From Bacteroidales bacterium (lineage in GTDB: Bacteria; Bacteroidota; Bacteroidia; Bacteroidales; UBA12077), in contig JAEINU010000003.1 of the NCBI GenBank assembly GCA_016342685.1, forward strand, positions 124,001 through 188,000: 64,000 bases of DNA, read 5' to 3'. A program made the translations under genes and the position numbers. Positions 18,723 through 27,963 of the stretch are shown here, one piece after another; within the stretch, counting starts at the first letter, position 1, and each line of letters opens with the position of its first letter. The notes below the pieces were generated by a model that did not search any database, was not told the origin of the DNA, and saw only the letters and a program-made list of their open reading frames with translations.

Positions 18723-19427
18723 TTAATTAATTCTGCTCTTTACTAAACCAACAATCCAGTCTAATTGTTCTTGACGGTTCATATTACTATTGTCTAATTC
18801 AACAGAATCGTGTGCTTTTTTTAACGGGCTCTCATCTCTTGTTTCATCAATATGATCGCGATTTTTCACATTTTCAAGAATTTCATCGTAGCTAACATCT
18901 ACGTTCATTTCTTTTAGTTCAAGATAACGTCTTTCTGCTCTAACTTCAGCTTTAGCACTCATAAAGATTTTTAATTCGGCATTTGGGAATACAACGGTTC
19001 CGATATCACGACCGTCCATTACAATGCCTTTTTCGCTGCCCATTTCTTGCTGAAAACGCACCATTTTTTTACGAACAAATCCAACTTTACTAATGAAGCT
19101 TACATTGTTAGATACATTCATTTCACGAATTTCATCCTCGATATTTTCATCGTTTAAATAAGTTTCTTGTCGTTTCTTTTCGGAGTTGTATTTAAAATTA
19201 ATATGAATTTGATCTATAGAGTCTTGAAGTTTTTCTTCGTTTACTTCCTGATTTTTATCGTTTATAATTTTATTTCGAATAGCAAATAAAGTAACAGCAC
19301 GATACATTGCTCCACTGTCGATGTATTTGTAGTTTAATATTTTAGCTATTTCTTTTGCAAGTGTGCTTTTTCCCGATGAAGAATATCCATCAATGGCAAT
19401 TATTATTTGTTTGTTTGTTTTTATCAT
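18723..19427 (-). CDS. cmk: Cytidylate kinase
   Basis: Phosphorylates CMP and dCMP with ATP in pyrimidine nucleotide recycling. The P-loop is IAIDGYSSSGKSTLAKEIA; the CMP-binding region has YIDSGAMYRAVT, and GIVMDGRDIGTVVFPNAELK and RAERRYLEL follow. The frame reaches back to a TTG at 19478, but the ATG at 19427 (MIKTNKQIII) puts the P-loop at the usual distance from the N terminus; this gives 234 residues. It lies between porQ (80 bp upstream) and ispH (17 bp downstream), probably one transcript. Confidence 0.95.
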   Translation of the reverse strand: MIKTNKQIIIAIDGYSSSGKSTLAKEIAKILNYKYIDSGAMYRAVTLFAIRNKIINDKNQEVNEEKLQDSIDQIHINFKYNSEKKRQETYLNDENIEDEIREMNVSNNVSFISKVGFVRKKMVRFQQEMGSEKGIVMDGRDIGTVVFPNAELKIFMSAKAEVRAERRYLELKEMNVDVSYDEILENVKNRDHIDETRDESPLKKAHDSVELDNSNMNRQEQLDWIVGLVKSRIN

Positions 19428-19506
19428 TATGAAAATTGTTTGGGCATCAAAGGTAAATCCAAAAATTTCATTTGACAAATTCTTTTATCAACCGTAAAAA
19501 TAAATG

Positions 19507-20589
19507 TTAAAGTTTTTTTCTAAAACTGTCAAGGTTTGTACTCACAGAAAAATGATCAGAAGCTCCTGCTAGGTGGTAGGTTGCACGACCATAGCTCAAA
19601 TGGAATTTAGATATTTTAACTCCAAAGCCCCATGAAAATCCTACCATGGATGTTTTTGTATCGATAAGCATTTCTTGCCTTCTTCTGTAGTTGTATCCGG
19701 CTCGAACAAAGAAATTGTCTACTGGACTAAATTCAAGACCAATAATTACGTGGCGCATAAACTGATCTGCAAATTTATCGATTCCCGATTTAGAATCATC
19801 TTCGGAACCTAATGGGTCTAAACTATCATCATTTTCATTAGGTTTTTCATATGTCAAATCCCATTTTTCAAGATGATCTAAGGTAACCGAAAATCGCAAT
19901 GGAGCATGTTTTAGTTTTTGTGAAATCCCCAACTGAATGTTAAAGGGCATTGATTCATGTTCACTTGTATATCCTTTTAATTGAGTGCCAAGATTCTTTA
20001 CTACAAATGCAGCTGTAAATAGACTTTGTGGTTTTTGATACGTAACACCGAAATCAGCTACAATTCCTAAAGAAGTGTATTTTTCTAGTGTTGAAATTAC
20101 TGGTTTAACATTCACACCAACTCTAAATGTACTATCAATTGCTCGTGAATAAATTAAATTTATAGCATATTCGGCAGCTTTAAATTCTCCTGTAACAATC
20201 CCCTTTTCATCGGCAGCAATAAAATTGCCATAATTAATGTATTCTATTCCACCTGAAAATATCCCTTTATCTTTAATGTTTGACGCAAACGCTGCGTAAC
20301 CATAATTTATATCAGTAAAATAATTAACATAATTAAGAACCATATCGTGGTTCATTTCTGGATTTAATAAAGCTGGGTTATGATATGTTAAATTTAAATC
20401 GTTGTCGTTAATTGCAATAACATCTCCACCTAAAGAAGCAACTCTTGCTGAGTTTATTAAATTTAGAAAATCGTAGGTGTGTGTTCCCCCAATTTGAGCA
20501 TTTATTTGAATGGATATGAAAAATCCAAGAAATAAAAGAAAAGCTGTTTTACGCTTTTTATTAAAAAAATGGGGAATAGTTTTTTTCAT
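19507..20589 (-). CDS. porQ: Type IX secretion system protein PorQ
   Basis: A 360-residue outer-membrane beta-barrel of the PorV/PorQ (FadL-like) class and part of the T9SS needed for export and attachment of sorting-domain cargo. After a signal peptide (about residues 1-31) it shows the PorQ hallmark near the mature N terminus: GGTHTYDFLNLINSARVASL, then GGDVIAINDNDLNLTYHNPA. Amphipathic strands then run to the C-terminal ISKFHLSYGRATYHLAGASD. It heads the run with cmk and ispH, the neighbourhood usual for porQ. It has its own promoter candidate at 20633-20661. The sorting-domain proteins at 1-495 and 8853-14702 would be clients of this system. Confidence 0.92.
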   Translation of the reverse strand: MKKTIPHFFNKKRKTAFLLFLGFFISIQINAQIGGTHTYDFLNLINSARVASLGGDVIAINDNDLNLTYHNPALLNPEMNHDMVLNYVNYFTDINYGYAAFASNIKDKGIFSGGIEYINYGNFIAADEKGIVTGEFKAAEYAINLIYSRAIDSTFRVGVNVKPVISTLEKYTSLGIVADFGVTYQKPQSLFTAAFVVKNLGTQLKGYTSEHESMPFNIQLGISQKLKHAPLRFSVTLDHLEKWDLTYEKPNENDDSLDPLGSEDDSKSGIDKFADQFMRHVIIGLEFSPVDNFFVRAGYNYRRRQEMLIDTKTSMVGFSWGFGVKISKFHLSYGRATYHLAGASDHFSVSTNLDSFRKKL

Positions 20590-20632
20590 TTAGTTAGATC
20601 TCAAAATAATTCAGCCAAAATCAGTTCATCGG

Positions 20633-20661
20633 CAAAAATACAAATAATGATCAATGTGCAA
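20633..20661 (-). promoter_or_regulatory. Promoter of the porQ operon
   Basis: On the minus strand TTG (20661-20659), an 18-bp spacer, then TATTTTTG (20640-20633). This fits the Bacteroidota housekeeping promoter with -33 TTG and -7 TAnnTTTG. Predicted start near 20626, giving a ~37-nt leader to the porQ ATG. Confidence 0.5.
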
Positions 20662-20828
20662 TAAAAAATAGTACACATTAGTTTTAAACGCATTTATAGT
20701 AATCTTATTATTCACGATAATTAAATATATTTTTAGGATAAATTAAGGGATTGTTGGGTGGCAAATTATATATGGACGTTAAATAGGGTCTTTCGTCAAA
20801 AATATTTTTAAAAGATGATGTTCGTAGT

Positions 20829-20836
20829 TAACTTTG
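20829..20836 (+). promoter_or_regulatory. -7 promoter box for the lipid kinase gene
   Basis: TAACTTTG matches TAnnTTTG exactly. The start would fall near 20843, leaving ~30 nt before the ATG at 20874 and only ~10 nt before the ATG at 20853; this favours the later start. No clear -33 TTG. Confidence 0.4.
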
Positions 20837-20873
20837 TTGGGTTCGAGATTACATGTTGCAGAAAATTGTGGTG

Positions 20874-21749
20874 ATGAAAGAAAAGATTTTATTTGTTATT
20901 AATCCCATTTCGGGGAATAAATCCAAAAAAAACATACCTGATCTTATTAAACAAAAGTTTAATGATGATGAATATAATGTAAAAGTTATATTCACTCAAT
21001 TTGCTGGTGAAGCAACACAAATAGTAAAGCAGTATATTTTAAAAGGATATTTAAAGATTATCGCAGCAGGTGGTGATGGAACTGTTAATGAAGTGGCTTC
21101 TGGAATGGTTGAAACTGAAGCAGTGCTGGGAATTATTCCTTTAGGGTCTGGTAATGGATTAGCACGTCACTTGAATTTGCCAATGAAACCACAAAAAGCA
21201 TTGGATGTTATAAAAAATGGAAAACCAATAAAGATTGATTACGGTAAAATTAACGACCGAAAATTCTTTTGTACAACTGGTGTTGGATTTGATGCACATA
21301 TTGGACATGTATTTTCAAAGCTCGATGGACGTGGATTTGTTAATTATATAAAAGCAACTGTTTCTGAATTTAGAAAATATAAGCCGCAACGATACGAAAT
21401 TTCAATGAATGGAACCACAATTATGCGTGATGCATTTTTAATTACGTTTGCAAATGCATCGCAATATGGAAATAATGCTCACATTGCTCCAAAAGCTGAT
21501 ATTGTCGATGGCAAATTAGAAGTTGCTATTTTAAAACAATTTCCTTTATTAAATGCACCAGGAATTGGGGCAAGGCTGTTTTTAAAGAATATCGATAAAA
21601 GTTCATACATTGAAACTTTCCAGTGTGAAAGTATCGTTTTAAAACGAGCAAACGCTGATGTAATTCATTTTGATGGCGAACCTGAAGAAATGGGTGAAGT
21701 CTTAAATGTGAAAATAATTCCTGAAGGCTTAAATGTTTTAGCAAATTAA
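20874..21749 (+). CDS. Diacylglycerol kinase-family lipid kinase
   Basis: A 291-residue soluble kinase of the DAGK_cat/YegS/LCB5 family, which phosphorylates lipid hydroxyls with ATP. The catalytic domain has FVINPISGNKSKKN (residues 5-18), the nucleotide-binding AAGGDGTVNEVASG and PLGSGNGLARHL. The C-terminal beta domain contains HFDGEPEEMG near the end. I use the ATG at 20874 rather than 20853 because MKEKILFVINP matches the family N terminus and fits the -7 box. The lipid substrate cannot be told from sequence. The 3' end overlaps the convergent YkgJ gene by 4 bp. Confidence 0.9.
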   Translation: MKEKILFVINPISGNKSKKNIPDLIKQKFNDDEYNVKVIFTQFAGEATQIVKQYILKGYLKIIAAGGDGTVNEVASGMVETEAVLGIIPLGSGNGLARHLNLPMKPQKALDVIKNGKPIKIDYGKINDRKFFCTTGVGFDAHIGHVFSKLDGRGFVNYIKATVSEFRKYKPQRYEISMNGTTIMRDAFLITFANASQYGNNAHIAPKADIVDGKLEVAILKQFPLLNAPGIGARLFLKNIDKSSYIETFQCESIVLKRANADVIHFDGEPEEMGEVLNVKIIPEGLNVLAN

Positions 21750-22255
21750 AGCTCTGTTTTTCTTTCTTTCATTTTCTCAACAACATCATACACCGCTGGG
21801 CAAACTTCCGTATTTTTTAGTGTGAGATCTAATATTTGATAAAACCTTTTTCGATCTGTATGTGGATATTCTCGGCAAGCTTTTGGTCTGCTTTCATATA
21901 CCATGCAATAATTGTCGGGCAATAAAAATGGACATGGAGTTTGTTTAAATACATAATCCCCGTCATTATCAATATATAAATACTCATCGATAAATTTGGA
22001 TGATTTCATTCTAAGGTGTTTAGCTACTCGTTCAATATCTTTGTCGTATAGTGTTGGACTAATTGATTTACAGCAGTTGGCACAATCTAAGCAATCAATC
22101 TCTTCAAAAACTTCGTCGTGTAACTGATGAACAACAGTGTCAAGATTCTTTGGTTTCTTTTTCTTGAGTTTAGCAAATAGAGCTTTTGTTTCAGGAGCAA
22201 GTTTTAAAGCTTTATCCTTTAATTCATTTAACGATATTTTGTACAAAACACTCAT
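21746..22255 (-). CDS. YkgJ-family cysteine-cluster protein
   Basis: A 169-residue protein with the CxxCxxCC-type cluster CLDCANCCKS (about residues 57-66) and further cysteines in PCPFLLPDNYCMVYESRPKA, then CREYPH. These residues are thought to bind zinc or an Fe-S cluster; the biochemical role of the family is unknown. Its ATG overlaps the stop of the upstream DMT transporter gene as TAATG, pointing to translational coupling. The stop overlaps that of the convergent lipid kinase gene. Length and motif spacing are normal for the family. Confidence 0.88.
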   Translation of the reverse strand: MSVLYKISLNELKDKALKLAPETKALFAKLKKKKPKNLDTVVHQLHDEVFEEIDCLDCANCCKSISPTLYDKDIERVAKHLRMKSSKFIDEYLYIDNDGDYVFKQTPCPFLLPDNYCMVYESRPKACREYPHTDRKRFYQILDLTLKNTEVCPAVYDVVEKMKERKTEL

Positions 22256-23178
22256 TATTCACTTGGTCTGATGTAGGAACGAAGTTTTTCTTTTAGTTTA
22301 CTTGTTTTAATCTGCGATAAGAATAATCCCGCAATAACAAGTGAGATGCCTAGCATTTTATTAAAATTTAGAATTTCATCTAAAACAAAGTATGCAATAA
22401 AAGCAGTAAAAACGGGAATTAAATTCGTAAAGGCATTGGCTTTTCCAACTCCAATTTTCTGAATCGAAAATGTGAAAAATATAAATGCAAAAGATGATCC
22501 AAAAATAGCAAGTTCTAACATAGGAACCCATGCTTCTGATGAAAATCCAGACATGCGAAATTCTGGAAAATCAATAATAAAAAACAATGGTGCAAATAAA
22601 AATATACCTATAAAATTATGATATGTAACAACAGTAATTGAGTTGTATTCCGAAGTTAATTTCTTAAGAATCAGTGTGTAACCTATAGCTGCGGCAACAG
22701 CAAATGATAGCATCCCAATTCCGAATGTTGATGCTTCGATTGCTTCTCCATTATTAAAAATTACAAATCCAACACCTATAATAGAAAAGAATACACCTAA
22801 AATATTCATCTTCGTTATTTTCTCATTTAAAAAATACGAAGATGTAAATGAAGTAAATAAAGGAATTGTTGCAATGATAACCGCAGCAACCGTAGTCGAC
22901 GAAAATTTAATTCCGTAGCTCTCTCCCAAGAAATATAAGAATGGATTAAAAATAGAAACTAATATGAAATACTTTAAATCTCCTTTCCGAATTTTTTGGA
23001 GTTTTTTCAATGGAGCCATTAAGGCAAATAAGAAAATCGATGAAATAATCAATCTGAAAAACACAACTGTAATTGGGTTGTAAAAATCATACACAACCTT
23101 ATACCAGATAAATGTGTAGCTCCAGAAAATCATTGCTAGAGTAACTGATAAATATGCAATTAGATTGTTTTTTTTCAT
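22255..23178 (-). CDS. EamA/DMT-superfamily transporter
   Basis: A 307-residue inner-membrane protein with ten predicted transmembrane helices arranged as two EamA repeats: the first starts LSVTLAMIFWSYTFIWYKVV, the second FGIGMLSFAVAAAIGYTLIL. The first repeat ends with the typical VFFRLIISSIF, then IPLFTSFTSSYFLNEKI, and the second with NLIPVFTAFIAYFVLDE. Drug/metabolite transporters export amino acids, nucleotides or other small metabolites; the substrate is not predictable here. It is coupled to the downstream YkgJ gene (TAATG overlap). Confidence 0.9.
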   Translation of the reverse strand: MKKNNLIAYLSVTLAMIFWSYTFIWYKVVYDFYNPITVVFFRLIISSIFLFALMAPLKKLQKIRKGDLKYFILVSIFNPFLYFLGESYGIKFSSTTVAAVIIATIPLFTSFTSSYFLNEKITKMNILGVFFSIIGVGFVIFNNGEAIEASTFGIGMLSFAVAAAIGYTLILKKLTSEYNSITVVTYHNFIGIFLFAPLFFIIDFPEFRMSGFSSEAWVPMLELAIFGSSFAFIFFTFSIQKIGVGKANAFTNLIPVFTAFIAYFVLDEILNFNKMLGISLVIAGLFLSQIKTSKLKEKLRSYIRPSE

Positions 23179-23271
23179 TTTCCCTTAACACTTAAATCGG
23201 GGCGCAAGTTATAACATTTTATGATGAAAATTAGAATCAAATATCAATTTTTAATTCTATTTAGATTGTGA

Positions 23272-23279
23272 TATTTTTG
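23272..23279 (+). promoter_or_regulatory. -7 promoter box for the amidohydrolase gene
   Basis: TATTTTTG matches TAnnTTTG. A T-rich stretch (23248-23252) occupies the -33 region but has no TTG. Start predicted near 23286, about 60 nt before the chosen ATG at 23346. Confidence 0.35.
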
Positions 23280-23345
23280 TAATGTATATTAATAAATGAT
23301 ACGATGAGGTGTGGTAAAATGTATTTTTGTAAAAAGCACATAAAT

Positions 23346-24503
23346 ATGAAAAATTCTAAATTTGATGTAAGTAAGATTATAGCATTGAGGCACGAATTGC
23401 ACCAAAATCCAGAACTTTCAGATAATGAATTTATAACTGCTGAACGAATTGTAAATTTTTTGTCACATTTAAAGCCACATAAACTAATTCGTGGTATTGG
23501 AGGAAATGGAATAGCCTGTATTTTTAAAGGAGAGGAGATTGGGCCGTCGGTTTTGTTTCGTTGCGATATGGATGCTTTGCCAATTGATGAGGAAAATGAT
23601 TTTGAACATAAATCAATAATAAAAGGTGTTTCTCATAAATGTGGTCATGATGGGCATATGGCTATTATGGCTGGTTTGGCTGATTTATTTTCTAAAAAGC
23701 GACCTAAAAAAGGCCAGGTGATTTTATTATTCCAGCCTTCAGAGGAGAATGGAAAAGGAGCTTTAAATATTTTAAATGATGAAAAATTTAAGAACCTAAA
23801 GCTTGATTATGTTTTTGCGCTTCACAATCTACCCGGATTTCCCTTAGGAAGCATTGTACTCCGAAAAGACACTTTCGCTTCTGCATCAAAGGGAATGATT
23901 ATTAAGCTTTATGGAAAAACATCTCATGCTGCCGAGCCTGAAAATGGCATTAGTCCTGCAATTGCCATGGCTGATATTATTAAAGAATTAGATGATATAC
24001 CAAATACAAAAAATATATTTTCAGATCTTACCCTAGTCACCGTTGTTCATGCTCAGTTAGGAGAAGTTGCTTTTGGAACATCACCAGGTTTTGCGCAAAT
24101 AATGGCGACGCTAAGGACATTTACGAATGTTGATATGCAAAAAATTACATCTGAATCAGAAAGGCTTATTAAGAAGATTGCTACTGCAAATAATTTAAGA
24201 GTTGAGATATCATATACAGAAGAATTTCCTGCAAGCACGAATAACAATGAATTAGTTGCGTTGGTTGAGAAAGCGGCACAATTGTGTAATGCCAATTTTC
24301 AACATGCAAAACAGCCTTTTCCTTGGTCTGAGGATTTTGCACATTTTACAGAGAAATTCCCAGGAGTACTTTTTGGTTTGGGTAGTGGAATTGATTGTGC
24401 ACAATTGCATAATCCTGATTACGATTTCCCCGACGGAATAATAGAATCTGGAGTGAAAATGTTTTCAGAAATACATACTCAAATACAAAAAACACAAAAA
24501 TAA
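23346..24503 (+). CDS. M20-family amidohydrolase (N-acyl-amino-acid/hippurate hydrolase type)
   Basis: A 385-residue cytosolic metallo-hydrolase of the M20D group (hippurate, IAA-amino acid and N-acetyl-amino acid hydrolases). Visible motifs are IIALRHELHQNPELSDNE at the N terminus, VLFRCDMDALPIDE, HKCGHDGHMAI (metal ligands), FQPSEENGKGA (catalytic glutamate), and WSEDFAHF near the C terminus. The dimerisation domain has GKTSHAAEPENGISPA. The frame opens at 23304, but the ATG at 23346 (MKNSKFDVSKIIALRHELH) is the natural start. No signal peptide. The true substrate is unknown. Confidence 0.9.
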   Translation: MKNSKFDVSKIIALRHELHQNPELSDNEFITAERIVNFLSHLKPHKLIRGIGGNGIACIFKGEEIGPSVLFRCDMDALPIDEENDFEHKSIIKGVSHKCGHDGHMAIMAGLADLFSKKRPKKGQVILLFQPSEENGKGALNILNDEKFKNLKLDYVFALHNLPGFPLGSIVLRKDTFASASKGMIIKLYGKTSHAAEPENGISPAIAMADIIKELDDIPNTKNIFSDLTLVTVVHAQLGEVAFGTSPGFAQIMATLRTFTNVDMQKITSESERLIKKIATANNLRVEISYTEEFPASTNNNELVALVEKAAQLCNANFQHAKQPFPWSEDFAHFTEKFPGVLFGLGSGIDCAQLHNPDYDFPDGIIESGVKMFSEIHTQIQKTQK

Positions 24504-24679
24504 ATTTAAAATAAATCCCTTATTCTAAAACATTTTGCGAAGCTTTTACGTTAAATCATAAGCAAGAATGTAATATATATTTTTGATTGTACGAAAAAAA
24601 TTGTTTCTTTGCATACTTTTTCGTTATAGTTGTTTGTTTTGGGGTTACAGCAATTATTCATATACCAGAAATTTTATAA

Positions 24680-24687
24680 TACCTTTG
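24680..24687 (+). promoter_or_regulatory. -7 promoter box for rpoD
   Basis: TACCTTTG matches TAnnTTTG and lies 73 bp upstream of the rpoD ATG; a second match, TATTTTTG, occurs at 24578-24585. Neither has an obvious TTG at -33. Rest of the 24504-24759 gap: no other feature seen. Confidence 0.4.
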
Positions 24688-24759
24688 TAGGTGTTTATTT
24701 GTTGCAAAGACATCCCAGTTTTTATCGATTAATTAATAGTTCGAAAAGGAGAGGCTGAA

Positions 24760-25620
24760 ATGAGACAGTTAAAAATTACAAAATCTATTACTAACCGTGA
24801 TAGTTCTTCACTTGAAAAGTATTTACAAGATGTAGGGAAAGAGGAGATGGTTACTGCTGAGGAAGAAGTAGAATTAGCTCAAAGAATTAAAAAAGGTGAT
24901 AGAGCAGCTCTGGAAAGATTAACAAAAGCGAACTTGCGTTTTGTTATTTCTGTAGCTAAGCAATATCAGTTTCAAGGATTAAGCCTTCCCGATTTAATTA
25001 ATGAAGGAAACTTAGGACTAATAAAAGCCGCTGAACGTTTTGATGAAACAAAAGGGTTTAAATTTATTTCGTATGCTGTGTGGTGGATTCGTCAATCTAT
25101 TTTGCAAGCAATTGCAGAACAATCTAGAGTTGTGCGTTTACCATTGAATAAAGTTGGCTCATTAAATAAAATTCATAAAGCATATTCAACATTAGAACAA
25201 CAATTCGACCGCACTCCTACAGCAGATGAATTAGCAGAATTTGTTGATTTACCAAAAGATAAGGTGGAAGATACTCTACAATTATCAGGTAAGCCTTTAT
25301 CAGTTGATGCACCATTCTCCGATGGAGAAGAGGGTAGCTTATTAGATGTAATGGAAAACGCAGATTCTCCAAATGCAGATTCTTCTTTATTAAATGAGTC
25401 TTTGGCAAAAGAAGTTGAGCGTACTTTAAGCATTTTGCCAGATAAGGAAAAATTAGTATTGAAATACTATTATGGTATCGGTGGAAAAGAATTGTCTTTA
25501 GAAGAGATCGGATTTGAACTAGGATTAACACGTGAACGTGTTCGTCAGATAAAAGAAAAAGCAATCCGCAGACTAAGACATTCGTCTAAAAACAAGCTTC
25601 TTAAAAAATATTTAGGATAA
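24760..25620 (+). CDS. rpoD: Primary RNA polymerase sigma factor RpoD (sigma A, Bacteroidota type)
   Basis: A 286-residue sigma-70 with the short N terminus of Bacteroidota primary sigma factors, lacking region 1.1. Region 1.2 starts [20 protein letters not shown]. Region 2 contains [20 protein letters not shown], then [17 protein letters not shown] and the promoter-melting [14 protein letters not shown]. Region 3 has VRLPLNKV, and region 4 ends in [20 protein letters not shown], which recognises the -33 element. It fits the TTG/TAnnTTTG promoters proposed elsewhere in the window. It is monocistronic with a terminator directly downstream. Confidence 0.97.
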   Translation: MRQLKITKSITNRDSSSLEKYLQDVGKEEMVTAEEEVELAQRIKKGDRAALERLTKANLRFVISVAKQYQFQGLSLPDLINEGNLGLIKAAERFDETKGFKFISYAVWWIRQSILQAIAEQSRVVRLPLNKVGSLNKIHKAYSTLEQQFDRTPTADELAEFVDLPKDKVEDTLQLSGKPLSVDAPFSDGEEGSLLDVMENADSPNADSSLLNESLAKEVERTLSILPDKEKLVLKYYYGIGGKELSLEEIGFELGLTRERVRQIKEKAIRRLRHSSKNKLLKKYLG

Positions 25621-25640
25621 TCCTTACAAGATAATATATT

Positions 25641-25669
25641 AAAGCTGTCCATTCGGGCAGCTTTTTTTT
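25641..25669 (+). terminator. Intrinsic terminator after rpoD
   Basis: Ten-pair stem AAAGCTGTCC/GGGCAGCTTT (one G-T wobble) with loop ATTC at 25641-25664, followed by a run of T to 25669. Confidence 0.85.
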
Positions 25670-25740
25670 ATGCAAAAAAATTAACTACTCAGGTATTTGA
25701 ATGTATAAATTCTTAAATTTAGTGAATAAAATTTAGCAAT

Positions 25741-27963
25741 ATGTCACAACAAAAAACAAATGGATTTGGCACTGCGCCGGTGTTCTTTACTGCAATATCT
25801 ACAATACTAGGCGCAATTCTTTTTTTACGTTTTGGTTTTGCTGTTGGAACTCTAGGAATTGGCGGCGTGTTATTAATTCTTTTAGTAGGCCATCTTGTTA
25901 CTATTCCAACGGCATTTGCAATATCCGAAATTGCAACAAATCAACGAGTTGAAGGAGGTGGAGAATATTTCATTATTTCACGATCGTTTGGGCTAAATAT
26001 TGGTGGTACAATAGGTATTGCTCTCTATATCTCACAAGCAATTAGTGTTGCCTTTTATGTTATTGCATTTACCGAGGCGTTTGCTCCAATTTTTAGTTGG
26101 TTAAAAGATAGCTATGGATGGGATTTGCCAAGACAGGTTGTTAGTATTCCAGCAATGGCTCTCCTTTCTGTATTGATTCTTCGTAAAGGTGCAAACATGG
26201 GAGTTAAGGCTTTATATTTTGTTGTGGCCATTTTGTTTTTGTCCATAATTCTATTTTTTATTGGAGATACAGGGTTTTCAGAAAGTCCGAATTTTAATTT
26301 GGGTGGTGGAACATTAAGAAATATGGATAGTTTTTTCTTAGTTTTTGCTATCATTTTCCCTGCCTTAACTGGAATGACAGCTGGTGTAGGATTGTCGGGT
26401 GATTTAAAAAATCCAGGTAAATCTATTCCTTTAGGAACCGTTGCAGCAACTTTTACAGGTTTAGTAATTTATATATTTATCATATTTAAACTCGCTAACT
26501 CAGCTTCAATAGATGATCTTTTAAATAACCAATTGGTTATGGGTGATATAGCATTGTGGGGTTGGATTTTTATTCCGATAGGACTGGCTGCTTCTACAAT
26601 ATCATCTGCACTTGGTTCTGTAATGGTTGCTCCAAGAACATTACAAGCCTTGGGTAATGATAAAACTTTTCCTTTTCAGCGATTTAATCGTTTAATGGCA
26701 AAAGGTAAGGGAGAAACAAATGAACCTTATAATGCATCTTTAATCACTGTAATAATCGCTTTTGTTTTTGTTGCAATGGGAGACGTTAATGCTGTAGCTC
26801 GAATTATATCTATGTTTTTTATGTTAACATATGGTTCTTTATGCTTGATTTCTTTTTTAAATCACTTTGGGTCATCGCCATCTTATAGGCCAACATTTCG
26901 TTCTCATTGGGTTTTATCCTTAATTGGATTTGTGTTTTCAATATTCTTAATGTTTAAAATGGATTCGCTTTATGCTTTATTCGCAATAGGAGTAATGGTT
27001 GTTCTTTATGTCTACATAAGTTATTACCATTCGGAGCGACAAGGTTTAGAGTCAATTTTTAGGAGTGCCTTGTTTCAGATTAACCGGAATTTGCAGGTCT
27101 ATTTGCAGAAAAATCAATCTATAAAAAAGAAGGTAAGTTGGCATCCATCGGCAATTTGTGTTACTGAAGTTGATTCAGATCGTGACAATGCATTTAAATT
27201 ACTTACCTGGATATCAGAAAAATATGGATTTGGAACTTACATTCAGTATATACAAGGTTACTACTCAAAAACAGCTCACGATCAAGCCCTAGAAACAATG
27301 GACTTATTGATTGAAAGAGCTGAATCTAGAAAAACAAATGTATATGTCGATACAATTGTTTCTCCGTCCTATACATCTGCAATTGCTCAAATAATTCAAA
27401 TGCCGGGAGTTTCTGGTTTGGATAATAATATGATTTTGTTTGAGTATGATAAAAAAGATCCTAAGAATCTGGGTCAGATCGTAGAAAACTATGCTTTGGT
27501 GCGATCGGGCAGTTATGATGTTTGTATTCTTGGAGGTTCTAATCGCGGCGTTAATTATCACGAAGGTATTCATATTTGGGTTCGTAGGGTCGATGAGGAC
27601 AATTTGAACTTGATGGTTTTAATGAGTTATATAATCTTAGGGCATCCAGATTGGAAGGGAGCTAAAATTAAGATATTTAATGTTCGTAGTCAAGGAAAGC
27701 AAGACGAGGCAACAGATCATTTATTGGAATTGGTTAAAACAGGTCGATTACCGATATCATTAAAGAATGTTGAGTTCATTGACATTGATGAAAGCATGAA
27801 TCTCAAAGCTTTAATAAATGAAAAATCTGTTAAAGCCGGATTAACAATGATTGGGTTCCGCAGCGAGCAAATAAAGCACGAGGGCGAAAAACTTTTCGAT
27901 GGTTATTCCGAAATGGGTGATGTTTTGTTTGTGAATGCATTTCGAGATAAAGCAATCGATTAA
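25741..27963 (+). CDS. SLC12-like cation-chloride/amino acid permease
   Basis: A 740-residue membrane transporter of the APC superfamily resembling Na-K-Cl/K-Cl cotransporters (SLC12). The N-terminal ~430 residues hold about twelve transmembrane helices, starting with GTAPVFFTAISTILGAILFL. The conserved VEGGGEYFIISRSFGLNIGG, FPALTGMTAGVGLSGDLKNP (helix 6) and SALGSVMVAPRTLQAL are characteristic. The C-terminal ~300 residues form a cytosolic domain, as in the eukaryotic cotransporters. Substrate ions cannot be assigned from sequence. It is convergent with the CPA2 antiporter: its stop codon ends one base before the antiporter's stop begins. Confidence 0.85.
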   Translation: MSQQKTNGFGTAPVFFTAISTILGAILFLRFGFAVGTLGIGGVLLILLVGHLVTIPTAFAISEIATNQRVEGGGEYFIISRSFGLNIGGTIGIALYISQAISVAFYVIAFTEAFAPIFSWLKDSYGWDLPRQVVSIPAMALLSVLILRKGANMGVKALYFVVAILFLSIILFFIGDTGFSESPNFNLGGGTLRNMDSFFLVFAIIFPALTGMTAGVGLSGDLKNPGKSIPLGTVAATFTGLVIYIFIIFKLANSASIDDLLNNQLVMGDIALWGWIFIPIGLAASTISSALGSVMVAPRTLQALGNDKTFPFQRFNRLMAKGKGETNEPYNASLITVIIAFVFVAMGDVNAVARIISMFFMLTYGSLCLISFLNHFGSSPSYRPTFRSHWVLSLIGFVFSIFLMFKMDSLYALFAIGVMVVLYVYISYYHSERQGLESIFRSALFQINRNLQVYLQKNQSIKKKVSWHPSAICVTEVDSDRDNAFKLLTWISEKYGFGTYIQYIQGYYSKTAHDQALETMDLLIERAESRKTNVYVDTIVSPSYTSAIAQIIQMPGVSGLDNNMILFEYDKKDPKNLGQIVENYALVRSGSYDVCILGGSNRGVNYHEGIHIWVRRVDEDNLNLMVLMSYIILGHPDWKGAKIKIFNVRSQGKQDEATDHLLELVKTGRLPISLKNVEFIDIDESMNLKALINEKSVKAGLTMIGFRSEQIKHEGEKLFDGYSEMGDVLFVNAFRDKAID

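Noticed and set aside
25173-25564. Two minus-strand ORFs of 86 and 115 codons opposite rpoD
   Set aside because: Antisense to a highly conserved gene with no recognisable product.
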